A stretch of 64,000 bases of DNA, taken from positions 1,920,501 to 1,984,500 of the forward strand of contig NZ_JBBCGP010000001.1 in assembly GCF_037200945.1 (NCBI RefSeq), in the 5' to 3' direction. A model generated the notes under the pieces. That model saw only the letters and a list, made by a program, of their open reading frames with translations. It did not search any database and had not been told where the DNA came from. The position numbers were made by a program, and so were the translations under genes. Positions 51,798 to 60,639 of this stretch are shown here, piece after piece (positions within the stretch are counted from its first letter, which is position 1; every line of letters starts with the position of its first letter). The stretch is from Methylovirgula sp. (GTDB lineage Bacteria; Pseudomonadota; Alphaproteobacteria; Rhizobiales; Beijerinckiaceae).

Positions 51798-53069
51798 GTG
51801 AACGTCCTTCTCCTTGGCTCCGGCGGCCGCGAACATGCGCTCGCCCTTCAGATTGCAAAAAGCCCGCTCCTGGGCCAATTCTTCGCCGCGCCCGGCAATC
51901 CGGGCATTGCGGAAGTCGGGACCTGCGTCGCGCTCGACCCCGCGGATGCGACGGCGGTCGTGGATTTCTGCCGGGTGATGGACGTCGGCTTCGTCGTCGT
52001 CGGCCCCGAGGCGCCGCTCGTCGCCGGCCTTGTCGATGAACTGGCGGAGGCGGGCATCAAAGCATTCGGGCCGCGCCGCGCTGCCGCGCAGCTTGAAGGC
52101 TCGAAGGGCTTCACCAAGGATCTTTGTACCGCCTTCGCGATTCCGACCGCCGCCGCAGCGCAATTTTCGGATGCCGATACGGCAAAAGAATATATCCGCA
52201 GCCGCGGTGCGCCGATCGTCGTCAAGGCCGACGGGCTGGCATCAGGCAAGGGCGTCGTCGTTGCCGAGAGCATCACCGAGGCCGAAGCGGCGGTCGATCA
52301 GATGCTGGGCGGCCTGTTCGGCGCGGCCGGACAAACGCTGGTTATCGAAGAGTTTCTCGACGGCGAGGAAATCTCCTTCTTCGCGCTTTGCGACGGCAAG
52401 ACCGCCCGCGCCTTTGCCTCGGCGCAGGACCATAAGCGGGTCGGCGAAGGCGACACGGGGCCGAATACCGGCGGCATGGGCGCCTATTCGCCGGCGCCCG
52501 CGATGGACGATGCGCTTTCGGCACGGGTGATGGACGAGATCATCAACCCGGCGTTGCGCGGCATGGCGCAGATGGGAACGCCTTTCGTCGGCGTGCTTTT
52601 CGCCGGCCTGATGCTGACCAAGGACGGGCCGAAGCTCATCGAGTTCAACGTCCGCTTCGGCGATCCCGAAACGCAGGCGATTCTGCCGCGGCTCCAGGGC
52701 GATCTTCTCGCACTGCTGCTTGCTTGTGCTGACGGCCGGCTTATCCGCCAGAGCTTCTCGCTGTCGTCGCAACATGCGCTGACGATCGTGCTCGCCGCAG
52801 ACGGCTATCCCTGCACACCGAAAAAGGGCACGGAGATTCGCGGCCTCGACAAGGCCGCAGCGCTGCCGGGCGTCGTCATTACGCAGGCGGGGACGAAACG
52901 TGAGGGGCTCCACCTGCTGGCCGATGGCGGCCGGGTGCTGAACGTCACCGGCCTTGGCGTGACCCTCGCCGAGGCGCGGGCGCGGGCCTATGCGGCCGTC
53001 GATGCGATCGACTGGCCCGATGGCTTCTGCCGCCGCGACATCGGCTGGCGGGCGCTCAAAGGGAAATAG
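51798..53069 (+). CDS. purD: Phosphoribosylamine-glycine ligase
   Basis: 423 residues from GTG 51798. It joins glycine to 5-phosphoribosylamine with ATP, the second step of purine synthesis. VLLLGSGGREHALA at the N-terminus, GPEAPLVAGLVDEL, the ATP-grasp KADGLASGKGVVVA, EEFLDGEEISFFALCDG, GPNTGGMGAYSPAP, and EFNVRFGDPETQ are all present. Length is normal. It converges on rsmD with six bases between the stops. Confidence 0.97.
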   Translation: MNVLLLGSGGREHALALQIAKSPLLGQFFAAPGNPGIAEVGTCVALDPADATAVVDFCRVMDVGFVVVGPEAPLVAGLVDELAEAGIKAFGPRRAAAQLEGSKGFTKDLCTAFAIPTAAAAQFSDADTAKEYIRSRGAPIVVKADGLASGKGVVVAESITEAEAAVDQMLGGLFGAAGQTLVIEEFLDGEEISFFALCDGKTARAFASAQDHKRVGEGDTGPNTGGMGAYSPAPAMDDALSARVMDEIINPALRGMAQMGTPFVGVLFAGLMLTKDGPKLIEFNVRFGDPETQAILPRLQGDLLALLLACADGRLIRQSFSLSSQHALTIVLAADGYPCTPKKGTEIRGLDKAAALPGVVITQAGTKREGLHLLADGGRVLNVTGLGVTLAEARARAYAAVDAIDWPDGFCRRDIGWRALKGK

Positions 53070-53075
53070 CGCGCC

Positions 53076-53633
53076 TCAACCTGCCACGCGCACGAACAGA
53101 ATTTTCGTGCCGCCGTAGCCGCGCGTTTCAACCAGCCGATAACCGCTCGGAATTTCGACTTCGGATTCGAGGCTTTCCTCGACGACGACCAGGGCATCGG
53201 GCGTGAGCCAGCGGCCGTCGCGGAGCGCCATCAGCGCCTGTTCACCGAGATGCTGCCCATAGGGCGGATCGAGAAAGGCGACGCTGAATTGCTCGCCCGG
53301 TGGGGCATCGCCGAGTTTGCGCGCGTCGCGCCGGAAAATGCGCGTTTCGCCGCCAAGGCCGAGCGCATCGACATTGGCGCGGAGAAGCGCGCGGGCATTC
53401 GAAGCATCGTCGACGAAGAGTGTGCGCCGCGCGCCGCGCGACAAGGCCTCGAAGCCCATTGCGCCGGTGCCGGCAAAAAGGTCGATGACGGCGGCGTCCG
53501 CGACCGGGTCGTCATAAGCGTGCGCGAGGATGTTGAAGATCGTCTCGCGCAGACGATCCGATGTCGGGCGGATCGACTCGTCGGTCGGGCCGGCAATCGT
53601 GCGCCCGCGCAAACGTCCTGCAACAATCCGCAT
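53076..53633 (-). CDS. rsmD: 16S rRNA (guanine(966)-N(2))-methyltransferase
   Basis: 185 residues. It methylates G966 in the small ribosomal subunit. RIVAGRLRGRTI and RPTSDRLRETIFNILAH open the protein, VIDLFAGTGAMGFEALSRGA is the SAM-binding motif, and FLDPPYG the catalytic N6/N2-type motif. It follows rluB directly on the same strand (stop of rluB at 53634), the usual rluB-rsmD pair. Confidence 0.95.
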   Translation of the reverse strand: MRIVAGRLRGRTIAGPTDESIRPTSDRLRETIFNILAHAYDDPVADAAVIDLFAGTGAMGFEALSRGARRTLFVDDASNARALLRANVDALGLGGETRIFRRDARKLGDAPPGEQFSVAFLDPPYGQHLGEQALMALRDGRWLTPDALVVVEESLESEVEIPSGYRLVETRGYGGTKILFVRVAG

Positions 53634-55382
53634 TTAACGCCCGCGCGGCGGCCGGCGGGAGTCATCCGGCCGTCCGGGTTTTTGTGGCCCGCGCGCAGGC
53701 CGTTTTCCGCCGGGCCGTTCCGGTCGTTTCGCGAAGCTCCTTTCGGGCCGCTCCGCTCCATTGCGTTCCGGGCGCTTCCCGGCGGGCCGCTCTGCGCGTT
53801 TTCCGGCAGACCATTCCGGCCGCTTCGTCGCGCTCCTCTCGGGGCGCTGCGCCGGGCTGCGGTGCGGGCGCTCCCCCGCAGGCCGTTCGGGGCGTTTCGC
53901 GAAGCCTCGCTCGGGCCGCTCGTCTCCACTCCGTTCCGGGCGCTTCCCGGCAGGACGCTCCGCGCGCTTTTCGGCAGACCATTCAGGCCGCTTCGTCGCG
54001 CTCCGCTCGGGGCGCTGCGCGGGGCCGCGCTCCGGCCGCTTTTCGCCGGGCTGTTCCGGGCGTTTCGCGAAGCTTCTTTCGGGCCGCTCCGCTCCATTCC
54101 GCTCCGGGCGCTTCCCTGGGGGACGCTCCGCGCGCTTTTCAGCAGACCATTCCGGCTTCGTCGCGCTCCTCTCGGGACGTTGCGCCGGGCTGCGCTGCGG
54201 GCGCTCGGCTTTGGGCGCGCCATCGGCCTTTGCGGGTGAATAAAATTTGTCGGCGAAGCGCGACTTTTTCTTCGGGGGTTTGGCAAGAACGTGCCGCTCG
54301 ACGGCAATCGTGCGACCCTTGCGGTCCTCCGTCGTCGCACGTTCGATCCGCTGACGCGGGCCGCTCGTATCCTCTTGCGCCCGCAAGGCCGAGACATGTT
54401 TGCGCGGGCCGGGGAGGGGGCGATGGCGCGGCTTGTCCTGTTCAGGCTCCGCCACGGGCGGCCGATGCGTCCGCATTTTCCGCTCTGCGCCGCCGGCTTG
54501 TTTTCGCGGTGGCCGGCGGTCCTCGACGTGCGGTTCGGGTTCGGCCGTCAGTGGTGCGTCGAGATCGGCGCCCGATTCACGCAGCAAGGTTTCGCCGAGC
54601 TGATCGCGCAGCACACGGCCACGGACCTCTTCCAAACCGCCATCGTTCAGGTCGCCAAGCTGGAACGGCCCGAAAGACAGCCGGATGAGCCGGTTCACTT
54701 CGAGGCCGAGATGTTCGAGCACGCGCTTGATCTCGCGATTCTTGCCCTCGCGCAGGGCCATGGTCAGCCAGGCATTGGCGCCCTGCAAGCGATCGAGCGT
54801 CGCCTCGATCCCGGCGTAATGAATGCCGTCAAGCGTTACGCCGTCTTTCAGCGTGTCGAGTTGCGCCTGATCGGTCTCGCCGTTGGCGCGCACACGATAG
54901 CGGCGCAGCCAGCCAGTCGAAGGCAGTTCGAGGACGCGCGCCAGGCCGCCGTCGTTGGTGAGCAGCAGCAGGCCTTCGGTGTTGATGTCGAGCCGGCCGA
55001 CGGTGACGAGCCGCGGCGCGTCGGGATGATGCATGGCGAGATAATCGAAGATCGTCTGGCGGCCTTCCGGGTCTTTATTCGTCGTGACGAGGCCGCGCGG
55101 CTTGTTGAACATGAAAAGCCGGGTGCGCTGGCGCTGCGCCAATGGCTTGCCGTCAACCTCGACCTGATCGGCCGGGCCGATGTTGGTCGCGGGCGAGGTC
55201 AGCACGATTCCGTTGACGGCGACGCGGCCGTCGGCGATCCACGTCTCGGCGTCGCGGCGCGAGCAAAGCCCGACGCGCGCCATCACCTTGGCGACGCGCT
55301 CGCCCTTCTTCTCGGCATCGGGCGCTTGTGGGCGGACGGGCGGGCGTTTCGGTCTTTGGGGACGGCCATGGTCTTGGGACAT
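53634..55382 (-). CDS. rluB: 23S rRNA pseudouridine synthase RluB with long octapeptide-repeat tail
   Basis: 582 residues. A Pro/Arg-rich leader precedes an S4 RNA-binding domain (ERVAKVMARVGLCSRRDAE, about 28-75) and the RsuA/RluB catalytic domain with Asp132 in VGRLDINTEGLLLLTNDGG, which isomerises U2605 in 23S rRNA (E. coli numbering). The enzyme proper ends near residue 265. The remaining ~300 residues are a highly charged extension: first a Lys/Arg/Pro linker, then residues ~394-560 of regular R-P-E-R-x-x-x-K octads, then RPPRGR. Such tails occur in other rhizobial RluB proteins, but the near-identical higher-order repeat here is recent. Divergent from tadA. Confidence 0.9.
   Translation of the reverse strand: MSQDHGRPQRPKRPPVRPQAPDAEKKGERVAKVMARVGLCSRRDAETWIADGRVAVNGIVLTSPATNIGPADQVEVDGKPLAQRQRTRLFMFNKPRGLVTTNKDPEGRQTIFDYLAMHHPDAPRLVTVGRLDINTEGLLLLTNDGGLARVLELPSTGWLRRYRVRANGETDQAQLDTLKDGVTLDGIHYAGIEATLDRLQGANAWLTMALREGKNREIKRVLEHLGLEVNRLIRLSFGPFQLGDLNDGGLEEVRGRVLRDQLGETLLRESGADLDAPLTAEPEPHVEDRRPPRKQAGGAERKMRTHRPPVAEPEQDKPRHRPLPGPRKHVSALRAQEDTSGPRQRIERATTEDRKGRTIAVERHVLAKPPKKKSRFADKFYSPAKADGAPKAERPQRSPAQRPERSATKPEWSAEKRAERPPGKRPERNGAERPERSFAKRPEQPGEKRPERGPAQRPERSATKRPEWSAEKRAERPAGKRPERSGDERPERGFAKRPERPAGERPHRSPAQRPERSATKRPEWSAGKRAERPAGKRPERNGAERPERSFAKRPERPGGKRPARGPQKPGRPDDSRRPPRGR
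53703..54203. repeat. Three tandem ~168-bp coding repeats within rluB
   Basis: Translated on the minus strand, three consecutive units of 56, 56 and 55 residues align almost without gaps (53703-53870, 53871-54038, 54039-54203). Each unit is itself seven octapeptides of consensus RPER-x-x-x-K, including RPERSATK, PEWSA(E/G)K, RAERP(A/P)GK and ERPER(S/G)FAK. The third unit lacks one Arg codon. This two-level repeat points to duplication of a seven-octad block. Confidence 0.85.
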
Positions 55383-55438
55383 GGCGTTTGATAGCAGAAC
55401 CGGGCGGAAGGAACAGCCGAGCGGACGGAAAAGGTTTC

Positions 55439-55897
55439 ATGGCGCAAATACCTCACCGGATCGATGCGATGGCGCTGGCGCTCGATGAGGCGCGGGCGGC
55501 GGGCGCGCGCGGCGAAGTGCCAGTCGGCGCAATCATCCTGCGCGATGGCGAGGTTCTGGCCCGCGCCGGCAACCGGACGCTGGAATTGAAGGACCCGACC
55601 GCCCACGCCGAAATTCTGGCGATCCGCGCCGCCTGCGAGGTGCTGGGTTCGGAGCGTCTAATTGGCTGCGACCTCTACGTGACGCTTGAGCCCTGTGCCA
55701 TGTGCGCGGCGGCGATCTCGTTCGCGCGTCTGCGCCGGCTCTATTGGGGCGCGCCCGACCCGAAGGGCGGGGCGGTGGAGCATGGCCCCCGCTTTTTCAC
55801 CCAACCGACATGCCATCACGCCCCGGATTGTTACGGCAACATTCGAGAAGGCGAGGCGGCGGCCTTGTTGCGCGGCTTTTTCCTGGAGAAGCGCTGA
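55439..55897 (+). CDS. tadA: tRNA-specific adenosine deaminase (nucleoside deaminase)
   Basis: 152 residues from ATG 55439, where similarity starts. It deaminates A34 of tRNA-Arg(ACG) to inosine. Zinc ligands His56 (TAHAEI), Cys86 and Cys89 (LEPCAMC), with proton shuttle Glu58. GARGEVPVGAII and the C-terminal FFTQPTCHHAPDCYGNI are consistent with TadA. It is divergent from rluB, a pairing kept across Rhizobiales. Confidence 0.92.
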   Translation: MAQIPHRIDAMALALDEARAAGARGEVPVGAIILRDGEVLARAGNRTLELKDPTAHAEILAIRAACEVLGSERLIGCDLYVTLEPCAMCAAAISFARLRRLYWGAPDPKGGAVEHGPRFFTQPTCHHAPDCYGNIREGEAAALLRGFFLEKR

Positions 55898-56043
55898 TGG
55901 CTGGGAAAAACCGCCGCGCCGCCTATCTCTTGACAGGGCGCAACGCCCAGCCCACAACCAATATGAATGCTGCGATGCGGCTGTCGTTCGCAGTAGAGCG
56001 GCAGGATTGATTAACGATCCCAATCACTTGACGGAAATCATCG

Positions 56044-57120
56044 ATGTCAGAGACCCTGCTCTCCGAGCCTGAGGTGACGAGCAAGCCCAAGCTGCAGATT
56101 CTTCTCTGCGCCCCGCGCGGCTTCTGCGCCGGCGTCGTCCGCGCCATCGATGCGGTCGAGCAGGCTTTGCGCATCTACGGCGCGCCGGTCTATGTCCGCC
56201 ACGAGATCGTCCATAACAAATACGTCGTCGAAGGGCTCAAGGCCAAGGGCGCGATCTTCGTCGAAGAACTCGACGAAATCCCCGACACGCAGCAGCCAGT
56301 CATTTTCTCGGCGCATGGCGTGCCGAAATCTATCCACGCCGATGCAGAGTCCCGCAAGATTTTCGCACTCGATGCGACCTGCCCCTTGGTGACCAAGGTT
56401 CATCGCGAGGCGGAGGCGCATTTCCGCCGCGGCCATCAAGTGATTCTCGTTGGCCATGCCGGTCATCCCGAAGTTGTCGGCACGCTCGGCCAATTGCCGA
56501 AGGGCTCCATCATCCTCGTGCAGACGCCCGAGGATGTCGAAAACCTGAGCGTCGTCGACGAAGGCAATCTCGCCTATGTCACGCAAACGACGCTGTCGAT
56601 CGACGATACGCGCCAGATGGTCGATGCGCTGACGCGCCGCTTCCCCAAGATCATCGGCCCCTACAAGGAAGACATCTGCTACGCGACGACCAATCGCCAG
56701 GAGGCGGTGAAGCGCATCGCTCCGACCGTCGATGCGATGATCGTCGTGGGGTCGTCGAATTCATCGAATTCGCAGCGTCTGCGCGAGGTCGCCGAGCGCT
56801 CCGGCTGCAAGCTCTCACGTCTCGTCCTGCGCGCCGACGATGTCGAATGGGATCTCTTCAAAGACGTGAAGTCCGTCGGCATCACGGCCGGCGCTTCGGC
56901 ACCGGAAGTCCTCGTCGAAGAGATCATGGATGCTTTCGCGGAGCGCTTCGAACTTGATGTCGAGATCGTTTCGACGGCGGATGAAAGCGTCTTCTTCCCG
57001 CTGCCGCGCGAACTGCGGCCTTCGAACGGCGCTGGCCGTCGCGGCCGCGTGGGTGGCGAGGTGACCGAAGACCAGAACGACGATACGATTCAGGTCGAAG
57101 AGGAATTGCGCGAGCATTGA
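56044..57120 (+). CDS. ispH: 4-hydroxy-3-methylbut-2-enyl diphosphate reductase
   Basis: 358 residues. The last enzyme of the non-mevalonate isoprenoid pathway, with a [4Fe-4S] cluster. Cluster ligands are Cys28 (APRGFCAGVVRAI), the Cys of DATCPLVTKVH and that of DICYATTNRQEAV. YVRHEIVHNKYVV and FSAHGVP supply substrate-binding His, and AYVTQTTLS the proton-relay Glu neighbourhood. The acidic C-terminal extension (EVTEDQNDDTIQVEEELREH) exceeds the E. coli protein. A palindromic element follows. Confidence 0.96.
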   Translation: MSETLLSEPEVTSKPKLQILLCAPRGFCAGVVRAIDAVEQALRIYGAPVYVRHEIVHNKYVVEGLKAKGAIFVEELDEIPDTQQPVIFSAHGVPKSIHADAESRKIFALDATCPLVTKVHREAEAHFRRGHQVILVGHAGHPEVVGTLGQLPKGSIILVQTPEDVENLSVVDEGNLAYVTQTTLSIDDTRQMVDALTRRFPKIIGPYKEDICYATTNRQEAVKRIAPTVDAMIVVGSSNSSNSQRLREVAERSGCKLSRLVLRADDVEWDLFKDVKSVGITAGASAPEVLVEEIMDAFAERFELDVEIVSTADESVFFPLPRELRPSNGAGRRGRVGGEVTEDQNDDTIQVEEELREH

Positions 57121-57148
57121 GTTTCGCGCGGTTATGGTAAGCCGAAGG

Positions 57149-57178
57149 CGAAGCAATCCAGTAGTCTGGATTGCTTCG
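57149..57178. repeat. Palindromic CGAAGCAATCCAG-TAGT-CTGGATTGCTTCG element
   Basis: A perfect 13-bp inverted repeat with a 4-base loop, continuing as GTCGCTTAAGCTCCTCGCAATGACG. This is the form of a dispersed palindromic element common between genes in Bradyrhizobium and relatives. It sits between the convergent ispH and serine-hydrolase genes and would fold in either transcript. Confidence 0.75.
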
Positions 57179-57207
57179 TCGCTTAAGCTCCTCGCAATGA
57201 CGGGCCA

Positions 57208-58482
57208 CTAACCCTCACGCGTTCCGCTCATCTCCATACCATCACGAACAAGAACGACGCTTTGCGCCTGTTCGACGCCGTCGGCCGCAAAGCGCAGGTG
57301 CCAATCGACAAGCCGCGCGGCGAACGTCTGATCGTCGGTCGCGACTAATTCCTGTTGCGCGTAATCGCCCGTCTCGGCGAAAAGCCGAGCACCTTCCTGC
57401 ATGATCCGCAGGGTGCGGCCGGAGGCAAGCCGATACGTTCCAACATAATCGGCTAGCAATGCCGCATCGAGCACAAGAGACGGCATGGGTTCGGTAACAC
57501 CGAAATGCAGCGCCGCGAGATCGCGGGCTATCTTCTGCACCGGCGCGGCCTGAATGTTGGCGAGGATGGCAATGAACAGGTCATCGTCCGGATAAAAACT
57601 CACGACGACGCTGAAGCCATTGATGCCGCCGGCATGAACGAATTGACGCCGCCCGAACTGGCTCTGAATTCCCCAGCCGAAGCCATAGCCGTGGCCGTGA
57701 TCCTTGAACATCAGAGCGGCCGAGGCCGGGCTGAAAGGTTTCGCCGCCACGAGCGCCCGTTGCCACGCCAGCAGATCGTCGAGCGTCGAGTAAATCGCAC
57801 CGGCAGCATGCGGCACGCTCATCGCAAGAAATCCGGCATTCTCGATCTGGCCGTTCCTCAAGCGATAGCCCGGCACGCGCTCAGGAATGATGGCTTCGAC
57901 ATGTTCATAGCCGGTGTTGCGGAGGCCGAGCGGCTCAAGAATATTTTCGCGCACATAAGCTTCGTAGCTCCGGCCCGTCAGGTGCTCGATGACGTGGCCG
58001 AGGATCACATAGCCGCCGTTGTTATATTTGAAGGCGCTGCCCGGTGGAAAATCGAGCGGCATGGTTTCGGTGAGCGCAATGAGTTCGCGCGGGCTGTGGT
58101 CACGCCGCCCGTCCTGCGCGAAAAAATGCGGCAGCGACGTATAGCTCGGAATGCCCGACGCATGCGTCAGCAGATGAAACAGGCAAACATCAGCCCACGC
58201 CGCGGGCGCATTTGGAAAATGCCGCGCGACCTTGTCGTCAAGCGCGAGACGCCCGCGTTCCATCAATTGCAGGATCGCGGTCGCGGTAAATTGCTTGGTC
58301 AACGAGCCGAGGCGAAATTTGCCTGTGACGCTGTGCGGCACATTCCATTCGCGATTGGCGAGGCCGAACCCTTGCCGCAACCGCGGCGCGCCGTTTTGTG
58401 CGACGAGAATGCTCCCGGCGAAAAGATCGGCCTCGACAAAGGGCGCGATGATCTTTGCGGCTGATTCGGCGTAATCAGGCAT
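57208..58482 (-). CDS. Serine hydrolase (beta-lactamase / penicillin-binding family S12)
   Basis: 424 residues. The S-x-x-K motif is Ser60-Leu-Thr-Lys63 (GSLTKQFTATAILQL), the tyrosine motif YNN is in FKYNNGGYVILG, and the third motif is FVHAGG in place of KTG. LTHASGIPSYTSLP is a family hallmark. No signal peptide is visible, so it is probably cytoplasmic or non-classically exported, and unlikely to give antibiotic resistance. A C-terminal beta-barrel-like part (YVGTYRLASGRTLRI) resembles the DUF3471-type extension. It lies seven bases after recG on the same strand. Confidence 0.85.
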   Translation of the reverse strand: MPDYAESAAKIIAPFVEADLFAGSILVAQNGAPRLRQGFGLANREWNVPHSVTGKFRLGSLTKQFTATAILQLMERGRLALDDKVARHFPNAPAAWADVCLFHLLTHASGIPSYTSLPHFFAQDGRRDHSPRELIALTETMPLDFPPGSAFKYNNGGYVILGHVIEHLTGRSYEAYVRENILEPLGLRNTGYEHVEAIIPERVPGYRLRNGQIENAGFLAMSVPHAAGAIYSTLDDLLAWQRALVAAKPFSPASAALMFKDHGHGYGFGWGIQSQFGRRQFVHAGGINGFSVVVSFYPDDDLFIAILANIQAAPVQKIARDLAALHFGVTEPMPSLVLDAALLADYVGTYRLASGRTLRIMQEGARLFAETGDYAQQELVATDDQTFAARLVDWHLRFAADGVEQAQSVVLVRDGMEMSGTREG

Positions 58483-58488
58483 TGTTCC

Positions 58489-60588
58489 TTACCCCGCCTG
58501 CAACAATTTCACTGCCGCCTCGCGCTCGAAGAGATGCAGCAGAACGAGCAGTGCCTTGCCTTGCTCCCCGTCAAGCTTCGGATTGGTCGCGAGGATGTTG
58601 TGCGCTTCGGCATGCGCGAGCTTCAGCAGGTCCGCGTGAATATCCATTTGCGCCAGTCGAAAGCCGGGGAGGCCGGATTGTTGTGTGCCGATGGCGTCGC
58701 CGCCGCCGCGTAAGCGTAAATCTTCCTCGGCGATGCGGAAGCCGTCCTCCGTCTCGCGCATGATCTCGATGCGCGCCTTGGCGGTTTCGCCGAGCGGCGC
58801 TTTATAGAGCAAAAGGCATGTCGATTTGGTGCGGCCGCGGCCGACGCGCCCGCGCAATTGGTGCAATTGCGCGAGGCCAAAACGCTCGGCGTGCTCGATG
58901 ACGATGATCGAGGCTTCGGGCACATCGACGCCGACTTCGACGACGGTTGTCGCAACAAGTACTTTGATGTCGCCACGCGCGAAAGCCGCCATCGCCGCGT
59001 CACGTTCGGCGCCTTTCATTTTGCCATGCACGAGACCGATTTCGCCACGGAATATATCCTTGAGCGCGGCATAGCGTTCCTCGACAGCAGCGACGTCCAG
59101 CGTCTCGCTTTCCGCGACGAGCGGGCAAATCCAATAGGCGCGTGCGCCATCCGCGACCGCGCCTTGCAAGCGCGTGACGACATCGCCGATGCGCTCAAGC
59201 GGCAGCGCCCGCGTTTCGATCGGCTGACGGCCCGGCGGCTTGTCTCGCAAGGTCGAGACATCCATGTCGCCGAAACAGGCGAGCACGAGGGTGCGCGGGA
59301 TCGGCGTCGCCGTCATCACCAGAATATCCGTGCCATTGCCTTTGGCCCCAAGCGCGAGGCGTTGATGCACGCCGAAGCGATGCTGCTCGTCAACGACCGC
59401 GAGACCGAGATCGCGAAACGCGACGCTCTCCTGAAAGAGCGCGTGCGTGCCGATGACGATGTCGATATCGCCCGCGGCCAATGCCGCCAGTGTGCGCGTG
59501 CGAACCGCAGCCATATCGCGGCCGGTCAGCAAAGCGAGACGCAAACCTGCGGCGGCGGCGTATTTTTGCAGCGATTCATGATGCTGCCGGGCGAGCACTT
59601 CGGTCGGCGCCATTAGCGCCGCCTGGCGTCCAGCCTCGACAACATCCGTCATCGCGAGCAGCGCGACAATCGTCTTGCCCGAGCCGACATCGCCTTGCAG
59701 GAGGCGTAGCATGCGCTCCGGCGCCGCGAGATCGCGACGGATTTCCGCAAGTGCATCCTCTTGAGCCGCCGTGAGCGAGAAGGGCAGACTTTTGCGAATG
59801 GCGTCGCTACGGGAGCCATCGCCCTGACTGCCGCGTCCGACCGCGCGACGCAGATTGGCGCGGGTCAGGGCCAGCGCCAATTGATGCGCGAGCAATTCGT
59901 CGAAGGCGAGCCGCAGCCGGGCCGGCGCCATCGGCGCAATGGCCTCGGGCTCGGCCGGATGATGCAAGGTTTCGAGCGCCGCGCTGAAGCTGGGAAGACC
60001 CGGCGGTTTAGCGCGGGTCTGTGCCAGCCAATCCGGCAGTTTCGGCAGGCGCGTCAAATCCGCGCTGATGATCTTCGCCAACGCGCGGGGTGCGAGGCCT
60101 TCGGTCAGGCCATAGACCGGCTCGACCAGTGGCATCGAGGCGAGGCCTTCGGCATCGACGATGCGGTCGGGATGCACCATCTGGCGATGTCCCTCCCAAA
60201 GCTCGAGCTTGCCGGAGATGAAGCGCCGTTCGCCCACCGGCAGGCTCTTTTCGATCCAGGCCAGGTTGGCGAGAAAAAAGATGAGGAGCACATCGCCGGT
60301 CTCGTCTTCGACGAGAACCTTGTGTGGCGCCCGTGAGCGCGGCGGCGGGGCGCGATGTTCGACGACCGTCGCCTCGATCATGACGATCTGGTCGAGCGGG
60401 GCGTCGGCGATCTTCGCGCGCTGGCGCCGGTCGATCGTGCCGGTCGGGAGATGAAACAGAAGATCGAGGACGCGGGCGCCGCTATCGCCCTGGCCAACCA
60501 ATTTATCGAGCAGTTTGCCGACTTTCGGCCCGACACCGGGCAGGTTCGTCGCCGAGGCAAACAAAGGATCGAGAATCGAGGGGCGCAT
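58489..60588 (-). CDS. recG: ATP-dependent DNA helicase RecG
   Basis: 699 residues from ATG 60588; the same frame stays open far upstream, but that part lies antisense to mutY. RecG remodels stalled replication forks and Holliday junctions. The wedge OB-fold domain (about 60-170) has VLVEDETGDVLLIFF and GERRFISGKLELW; the motor has GDVGSGKT, APTEVLARQH, VVDEQHRFGV, MTATPIPRTL, VATTVVEVGVDVP and HQLRGRVGRG, with the RecG-specific TRG-like GFRIAEEDLRLRGGGD. Divergent from mutY with 51 bases between starts. Confidence 0.96.
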   Translation of the reverse strand: MRPSILDPLFASATNLPGVGPKVGKLLDKLVGQGDSGARVLDLLFHLPTGTIDRRQRAKIADAPLDQIVMIEATVVEHRAPPPRSRAPHKVLVEDETGDVLLIFFLANLAWIEKSLPVGERRFISGKLELWEGHRQMVHPDRIVDAEGLASMPLVEPVYGLTEGLAPRALAKIISADLTRLPKLPDWLAQTRAKPPGLPSFSAALETLHHPAEPEAIAPMAPARLRLAFDELLAHQLALALTRANLRRAVGRGSQGDGSRSDAIRKSLPFSLTAAQEDALAEIRRDLAAPERMLRLLQGDVGSGKTIVALLAMTDVVEAGRQAALMAPTEVLARQHHESLQKYAAAAGLRLALLTGRDMAAVRTRTLAALAAGDIDIVIGTHALFQESVAFRDLGLAVVDEQHRFGVHQRLALGAKGNGTDILVMTATPIPRTLVLACFGDMDVSTLRDKPPGRQPIETRALPLERIGDVVTRLQGAVADGARAYWICPLVAESETLDVAAVEERYAALKDIFRGEIGLVHGKMKGAERDAAMAAFARGDIKVLVATTVVEVGVDVPEASIIVIEHAERFGLAQLHQLRGRVGRGRTKSTCLLLYKAPLGETAKARIEIMRETEDGFRIAEEDLRLRGGGDAIGTQQSGLPGFRLAQMDIHADLLKLAHAEAHNILATNPKLDGEQGKALLVLLHLFEREAAVKLLQAG

Positions 60589-60639
60589 CAGACTAATATA
60601 CGCTTTGTAGACTTGGCGGCGGCAATCGCCCGTTGATAG

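Noticed and set aside
53250..54239. 329-codon plus-strand open frame with Phe/Arg/Pro repeats
   Set aside because: Antisense reading of rsmD and of the rluB octad repeats; the apparent repeats come from the real gene on the other strand.
54291..55391. 366-codon plus-strand open frame
   Set aside because: Opposite the catalytic half of rluB; no recognisable domain.
55897..56010. 37-codon open frame between tadA and ispH
   Set aside because: Overlaps the tadA stop by one base but shows no ribosome site, family or composition signal; more likely a leader region for ispH.
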